Program-made: the position numbers and the translations under genes
Assembly (NCBI GenBank): GCA_003452655.1
Contig: DMNR01000442.1
Span: forward strand, 1 to 9,932
Direction: 5' to 3'
Source: Actinomycetota bacterium
GTDB taxonomy: Bacteria; Actinomycetota; Actinomycetes; S36-B12; UBA10799
DNA length: 9,932 bases
Shown here: positions 6,419 to 9,932 of the stretch, piece by piece
How the letters are laid out: each line of letters begins with the position of its first letter
How positions within the stretch are numbered: position 1 is the first letter of the stretch
The notes under the pieces: generated by a model
What the model saw: only the letters and a program-made list of their open reading frames with translations
What the model was told of the DNA's origin: nothing
The model's database searches: none

Positions 6419-7159
6419 ATGTGCACGATCGATGATCCCCGAATTCGTGAACTCAGCGGGTTGGCCAGCTCCGCATTGCACCCCACGGTGCTGTGGACCC
6501 ACAACGATTCGGGTGACCAGGCTCGAGTCTTCGCCGTGGACATCACCACCTGTGGCGTCGTCGCGGAGGTGGACCTCACGGGGGTCGTGGCTCGCGACTT
6601 CGAGGCAATCGGCCGGGGCGTCGACACAGGGGGAAACTCCGTCATCTGGGTAGCCGATATCGGCGACAACGCCGGGAACCGAGGCAATGTCACGCTGTAT
6701 CGGTTCCCAGAACCTGCCTCCCTGACCGACCAACAGGTCGTGCCCGATCCCTTCACAGTCACGTACGACGGGGGCGCGCGAAATGCCGAGGGGATCCTTG
6801 TCGACCAGGAGCGTGGCGGGCCCGTCTGGATTGTGAGCAAGGAGGCAAACGGAGGCATCTATGAATTGACAGCCGGGTTCCAACAAGTGGGTTCGGCAGT
6901 GGCAACTCGGATCGCGGATGTTCCATCGTTCATGACTGATGCTGCCGCGAAGGCGGACTTGTCAACCGTCTTGCTTCGTTCCGGTGACTTCGGGCAAGTA
7001 CGACGCGGGCTTGTGACCAACGAGCCGGCTGAGAACTTTACGTTCCCTCACCAACAGCAGGGCGAGGCCATGACATTCAGCGCCGACGAGCGCTACGTCT
7101 ACATCGCAAGCGAAGGAGTCACCGAACTCATCCGTATCCCGGCGGACCAGCTCCCGTGA
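6419..7159 (+). CDS. Exported beta-propeller-like protein, body in uninterrupted frame
   Basis: A 246-residue reading frame from ATG 6419, the first standard start in this frame, though the true gene probably begins at 6087 across a frameshift. It belongs to a family seen in actinobacteria that resembles WD40/beta-propeller proteins. Recurrent motifs are RIRELSGLASS (8-18), LWTHNDSGDQARVFAVD (25-41), VARDFEAIG (57-65), WVADIGDNAGNRGNVTLYR (77-95), NAEGILVD (112-119), and a late blade with MTFSADERYVYIASEG. Several Asp/Asn/Gly-rich turns of the NDSGD and DIGDNAGN type could bind metal. Two cysteines (C2, C45) are present. With the upstream signal peptide it would be exported. No enzyme activity can be assigned. 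The GGCT-like gene follows 36 bp downstream on the same strand. Confidence 0.82.
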   Translation: MCTIDDPRIRELSGLASSALHPTVLWTHNDSGDQARVFAVDITTCGVVAEVDLTGVVARDFEAIGRGVDTGGNSVIWVADIGDNAGNRGNVTLYRFPEPASLTDQQVVPDPFTVTYDGGARNAEGILVDQERGGPVWIVSKEANGGIYELTAGFQQVGSAVATRIADVPSFMTDAAAKADLSTVLLRSGDFGQVRRGLVTNEPAENFTFPHQQQGEAMTFSADERYVYIASEGVTELIRIPADQLP

Positions 7160-7195
7160 AACTGCTCGCCCGGTGCCGGCGGTGGCAGTGCCATC

Positions 7196-7729
7196 GTGAA
7201 GTATTGGCACGTGCACGAAGAGTCCGAGAATGAGCGGCTGCAGGTATTCGTCTACGGGACGCTACTTCCCGGCGAGGTCAACTACGAGCTACTGCTTCGT
7301 GGCCGGACGCGCGGTGAGGAGCCGGCGACACTGCGTGGAGCTCGAATGTGGGCGAACGGTGATCGCTTCGCGTTGACCGGTCGATCCTGGCCCTTTCCGT
7401 TCGTCGCACTTACTGAGGACCAACACTCGGCTGTGACCGGATGCATGATTACCGTGGACAAAACGCACGCGGCCGAGGTGTTGCTTCGCCTCGACGAACT
7501 TGAGACCTTCACGCCTGGCTCATCAACGAATCGCTACGAACGAGTTCTGGTATCTGTGAACACCAGCGGTGGCGCAATGCAGTGCTGGACTTACGTGGCC
7601 GCGGACCGAATCCGCGCGGAACTTGACCAATTGCCGGCAATCTCGCACGGCGACTGGTTGCGCTACCTACGCGAAGTCACCGGCGAACAATCAGTGACTA
7701 AGCGAGCCGATGAACTCGGAGAGAAATAG
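7196..7729 (+). CDS. Gamma-glutamylcyclotransferase-like (AIG2/GGCT fold) protein
   Basis: A 177-residue cytosolic protein. Near the N-terminus LQVFVYGTLLPGEVNYELLL (15-34) contains the YGTL phosphate/substrate-binding loop of the AIG2/GGCT fold. The conserved acidic motif RLDELETF (98-105) places the likely catalytic Glu at E103, and RYERVLVSV (113-121) matches the Y-x-R-x-x-V strand that follows in the family. Members release 5-oxoproline from gamma-glutamyl peptides or amines; the true substrate here is unknown. The start is a GTG with only a weak GGTGGC upstream; GTG 7208 is an alternative, and both precede the conserved core. The gene follows the exported protein by 36 bp and may be read from the same transcript. 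Its last 39 bp overlap the 3' end of the small membrane gene on the opposite strand. Confidence 0.88.
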   Translation: MKYWHVHEESENERLQVFVYGTLLPGEVNYELLLRGRTRGEEPATLRGARMWANGDRFALTGRSWPFPFVALTEDQHSAVTGCMITVDKTHAAEVLLRLDELETFTPGSSTNRYERVLVSVNTSGGAMQCWTYVAADRIRAELDQLPAISHGDWLRYLREVTGEQSVTKRADELGEK

Positions 7730-7858
7730 CCCCACGATGCCGACCACGGCGAGGCCGATGGCCGCTCCTGAATTGCCTGGGCCCTTGTCGTCACGCAAGA
7801 TGCCCGCGACCACCACGAGTGCCGCGATGAACGCAACGATGATCGAAAGAATGGTCAT
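7691..7858 (-). CDS. Small two-helix membrane protein (55 aa)
   Basis: A 55-residue protein beginning MTILSIIVAFIAALVVVAGI. Two hydrophobic helices (about 3-21 and 33-51) are joined by a charged loop with RDDKGPGNSG. ATG at 7858 is preceded on the minus strand by AAGGAG with a 7-nt gap, which decides the start over the longer frame reaching 7933 with a basic, non-hydrophobic leader. No family was recognised; it looks like one of the small hypothetical membrane proteins common in actinobacteria. It is divergent from the flippase-like gene at 7974. Its 3' 39 bp lie antisense to the GGCT-like gene, so read-through of either would make complementary RNA. Confidence 0.78.
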   Translation of the reverse strand: MTILSIIVAFIAALVVVAGILRDDKGPGNSGAAIGLAVVGIVGLFLSEFIGSLSH

Positions 7859-7944
7859 TTCAGACTCCTTGCCCTCACTGCGGCGCTGAGGCCCTGTCGA
7901 AGACAAGATACGCATCTGCGACTTCTTGTGCATGTCGTGCTAAC

Positions 7945-7967
7945 CCGCTGGGTCAGCGGTCTACCAT
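7945..7967. promoter_or_regulatory. Inverted repeat and -10-like box before the membrane protein gene at 7974
   Basis: CCGCTG and CAGCGG (7945-7950 and 7954-7959) form a perfect 6-bp inverted repeat around GGT. Two bases on, TACCAT (7962-7967) matches the actinobacterial TANNNT -10 pattern, ending 6 bp before the GTG at 7974. No Shine-Dalgarno sequence is visible, so transcription may begin at or next to the GTG, giving a leaderless mRNA. The repeat then lies where an operator would overlap the promoter. No good -35 was found. Confidence 0.4.
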
Positions 7968-7973
7968 CACCGG

Positions 7974-9128
7974 GTGAGCACAGACGACGCGAAGCCCGCA
8001 AACGCCCAACCGAGCGCTGCCGAACCCACTGAGCAGCTTTCCGACGAGGAGGCCCGCGCGCGGCTTGGCGTGACCAACGCTGGACTCAACCGCAAGAAGA
8101 CCATCATCGGGGCGATTGTCGCGATCGTCTTCTTGGCAATCGTCTTCCTTCGGGTGATCCCGCAAATCGGCAGCTACTCAGAAGCGATTGTCTACATCCA
8201 AGCTATGACGGGCGCCGCAATCGCCGGGCTGATCATCGTCACTTTGTTTTACCTCTGGGTATATGGCTGGCCGTTCGTTGCATCCACCCCCGGGCTGCAC
8301 TACAAGCAGGGATTCATCATCAACCAATCGGCATTCGCAGTGTCGAACGGTGTTCCGGCCGGTGGAGCCTTGGGCCTCGGGCTGCAATACGCACAGCTCA
8401 CGTCTTACAAGACAACCCCCACGGTCGCAACGGCTTCCATCGGCGCGACCGGAACGTGGAGCGTATTTGTCACGTTGTTCCTGCCCGTCACTGGTGTGGT
8501 GGCACTCTCCGCAAGCGGCGACGAAGCGGGAGGTTACGTCAAAGCCGCAGTCATCGGTGTCATCGCCTTAGTCGTGGTTGTGGGCCTATTCGCACTAATT
8601 CTGAAGTCCGAGAAGAACGCTATTCGAATCGGCAAGATTGCCGACTCAGTGATCAATTGGTGCATCCACCTGTTCAAGAAGGACAAGAGCGTCGACGTCT
8701 CCGCGCAGATCATGATGCTAAGAACTGACATCGTTGACCTCGTCAAACGTCGCTGGCACGTCATCACCATCGCTCAGATTGCGGTGTCCTGGAGCCAATT
8801 CGCAATTCTGTATGCAGCACTCGTCGGTGTCTCCGGATCGGCTGGAACCATTCCCCTACTTACCGCCTACGGCTGCTGGGCGGTCTCTCAGTTGGGCATC
8901 ATGATTCCCATTACACCTGGGGGACTCGGAACCGTGGATGCTGTCCTTATTGGCCTGCTCACCACGATGGGCGTCGACAACGGAGCGGCCACGGCGGCTG
9001 ACCTCGTGTGGCGTGCCTCGTCATACATTCCGCAGATCTGCATCGGCTTGATCTGCATCTTCTACTGGCGGTGGGACATTCGTAAGCACGGCGACACCAA
9101 GCCGACTCAGGCTCCCGCAACCGCCTAG
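7974..9128 (+). CDS. LPG synthase TM-region / UPF0104-type integral membrane protein
   Basis: A 384-residue multi-pass membrane protein. A polar N-terminal tail (1-41, rich in Ala, Pro and Glu) precedes about eight hydrophobic segments near 42-60, 78-98, 152-178, 190-210, 260-285, 290-312, 318-335 and 350-366. The conserved features of the lysyl-phosphatidylglycerol synthase TM/UPF0104 family are the AFAVSNGVPAGGALGLGLQ region (121-139) and the MIPITPGGLGTVDAVLIGLL motif (310-329), followed by VWRASSYIP (345-353). The catalytic aminoacyl-transferase domain of full MprF is absent, so this is the stand-alone membrane domain. Members are thought to move or modify lipids or isoprenoid-linked sugars; the substrate is unknown. 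The GTG start has no ribosome binding site and may be leaderless. The DUF429 gene follows 30 bp downstream on the same strand. Confidence 0.9.
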   Translation: MSTDDAKPANAQPSAAEPTEQLSDEEARARLGVTNAGLNRKKTIIGAIVAIVFLAIVFLRVIPQIGSYSEAIVYIQAMTGAAIAGLIIVTLFYLWVYGWPFVASTPGLHYKQGFIINQSAFAVSNGVPAGGALGLGLQYAQLTSYKTTPTVATASIGATGTWSVFVTLFLPVTGVVALSASGDEAGGYVKAAVIGVIALVVVVGLFALILKSEKNAIRIGKIADSVINWCIHLFKKDKSVDVSAQIMMLRTDIVDLVKRRWHVITIAQIAVSWSQFAILYAALVGVSGSAGTIPLLTAYGCWAVSQLGIMIPITPGGLGTVDAVLIGLLTTMGVDNGAATAADLVWRASSYIPQICIGLICIFYWRWDIRKHGDTKPTQAPATA

Positions 9129-9158
9129 ATCCCCTCGCTCTCAACGCCGATCGCTCGC

Positions 9159-9815
9159 ATGCCAACCTCGCCAATGCGGGTGGTGGGTGTCGACTGGGCC
9201 GCAAAACAATGGGCCTGTGTCGAGTTGACCGACGGCGCCGTGACCAACGTTCTGGGGCTCAAATCGTTCGCAGAGGTCGTCACGTTCTTTGACGGCGCGG
9301 ATGCGATTGGCGTCGATATCCCAATCGGGTTGCCTGTTGACGGCCCGCGACGTAGGGCCGACCTTCAGGCACGGTCGATGGCTGGTCCCTCGACGGTATT
9401 TGTCACGTACCCGCAAGCGGTCTACGACTGCCCCACCCATGCCGATGCGGTCCGCCTGTGTCGCGTCAAGAACTGGCCTGGGATCTCACGGCAAAGCTAC
9501 GGTCTGCGCACGCACATTGCCGATGTTGCCCCCTTCGCCAAGCTCGCTCACGAGGTCCATCCCGAGGTGACCTTTCAACATCTCAACGACGGACCTCTTG
9601 GGTTCTCGAAGCACACCTGGAACGGCTTCTTCATCAGGCGCAACCTTCTGCGAGCCCAAGGAATCGACGTACCAGAACGATTGCGCGAACCACTCCCAGG
9701 TGTCGACATCTTGGATGCCGCGGCCGTTGCTTGGACTGCGCAGCGAATCGCCGAGCGACGAGCCCACACGATCCCTGCTGATCCAGATGCAGGCGAGCCC
9801 ACGATCACCTACTGA
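9159..9815 (+). CDS. DUF429 family protein
   Basis: A 218-residue soluble protein with the DUF429 layout: VVGVDWAAKQWA (8-19) at the N-terminus, the core strand IGVDIPIGLP (50-59), RRRADLQAR (64-72), a central GISRQSYGL (108-116), EVHPEVTF (132-139), and the C-terminal acidic motif GVDILDAAAVAWTA (181-194). The spaced Asp residues in VDWA, VDIP and DILDA suggest an RNase H-like fold with a metal site, as is usually proposed for this family, but no activity is established. ATG 9174 (MRVVGVDWA) is a plausible alternative start directly before the first strand; neither ATG has a clear ribosome binding site. The short distance to the membrane protein gene suggests co-transcription. Confidence 0.88.
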   Translation: MPTSPMRVVGVDWAAKQWACVELTDGAVTNVLGLKSFAEVVTFFDGADAIGVDIPIGLPVDGPRRRADLQARSMAGPSTVFVTYPQAVYDCPTHADAVRLCRVKNWPGISRQSYGLRTHIADVAPFAKLAHEVHPEVTFQHLNDGPLGFSKHTWNGFFIRRNLLRAQGIDVPERLREPLPGVDILDAAAVAWTAQRIAERRAHTIPADPDAGEPTITY

Positions 9816-9855
9816 ACGATCGAACTGGCGAGTATGCGGGATCCAAACCGAGGCG

Positions 9856-9932
9856 TCAGCGGATCGGTAGCTGCGAAACCCGGACAGCGATCCTGGTCGC
9901 CTCGGCCCGTGTGAACTTGCTCCACTGCGGTT
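9856..9932 (-). CDS. Possible C-terminal end of a gene entering from the right edge
   Basis: On the minus strand one frame runs from the window edge to a TGA at 9858-9856, reading PQWSKFTRAEATRIAVRVSQ and ending LPIR. About 20 of its 24 codons end in G or C, more than the competing open frames, which suggests coding. Only 24 residues are visible, so no family can be assigned. It would be convergent with the DUF429 gene, 40 bp apart. Confidence 0.3.
   Translation of the reverse strand, partial: PQWSKFTRAEATRIAVRVSQLPIR

Noticed and set aside
6106..6858. 250-codon minus-strand frame opposite the exported propeller-like gene
   Set aside because: No recognisable domain and Ser/Arg/Thr-rich composition; the plus strand carries conserved NDSGD and DIGDNAGN motifs.

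Overview
The window is about 10 kb of GC-rich (roughly 60% by eye), densely coding bacterial chromosome. The gene set points to an actinobacterium: a TM0106-type RecB-like nuclease whose N-terminal motif is of the actinobacterial kind, an exported protein with a Lys/Arg-rich stretch and a Thr-Pro linker, GTG starts, weak ribosome binding sites, and GC-rich third codon positions. Genus cannot be assigned from the sequence alone. I see no rRNA, tRNA, CRISPR array, insertion sequence, integrase or phage gene, so this reads as ordinary chromosomal sequence and not a mobile island.

Left part (1-2518, all minus strand): a truncated PhnB-like VOC protein, a DUF456 membrane protein, and a complete glucose-6-phosphate dehydrogenase (zwf). 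zwf is not followed by opcA, its usual actinobacterial partner. Between zwf and the next gene is a divergent intergenic region holding a perfect 16-bp palindrome.

Middle part (2634-5855): a plus-strand TM0106-family protein joins a PD-(D/E)XK nuclease with a four-Cys Fe-S signature to a DEDD-type RNase H-like exonuclease domain. It is followed by overlapping hairpins and a small ParB-like conserved hypothetical gene. That gene converges on a minus-strand secreted peptidoglycan hydrolase with a peptidoglycan-binding domain and a lysozyme-like domain.

Right part (6087-9932): a plus-strand exported beta-propeller-like protein has its signal peptide in a different frame from its body, an apparent one-base deletion near 6116-6122. 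Next come a gamma-glutamylcyclotransferase-like gene, a 55-residue two-helix membrane protein on the opposite strand whose 3' end overlaps the previous gene by 39 bp, an LPG-synthase/UPF0104-type integral membrane protein, and a DUF429 protein. A possible gene tail enters from the right edge on the minus strand.

The genes do not form one pathway. They read as short independent transcription units covering pentose phosphate entry, nucleic acid processing, cell envelope turnover and membrane functions. No new multi-gene system is evident. The most unusual points are the frameshifted exported protein, the zwf/nuclease palindrome, the convergent 3' overlap and the alternative hairpins after the nuclease gene.
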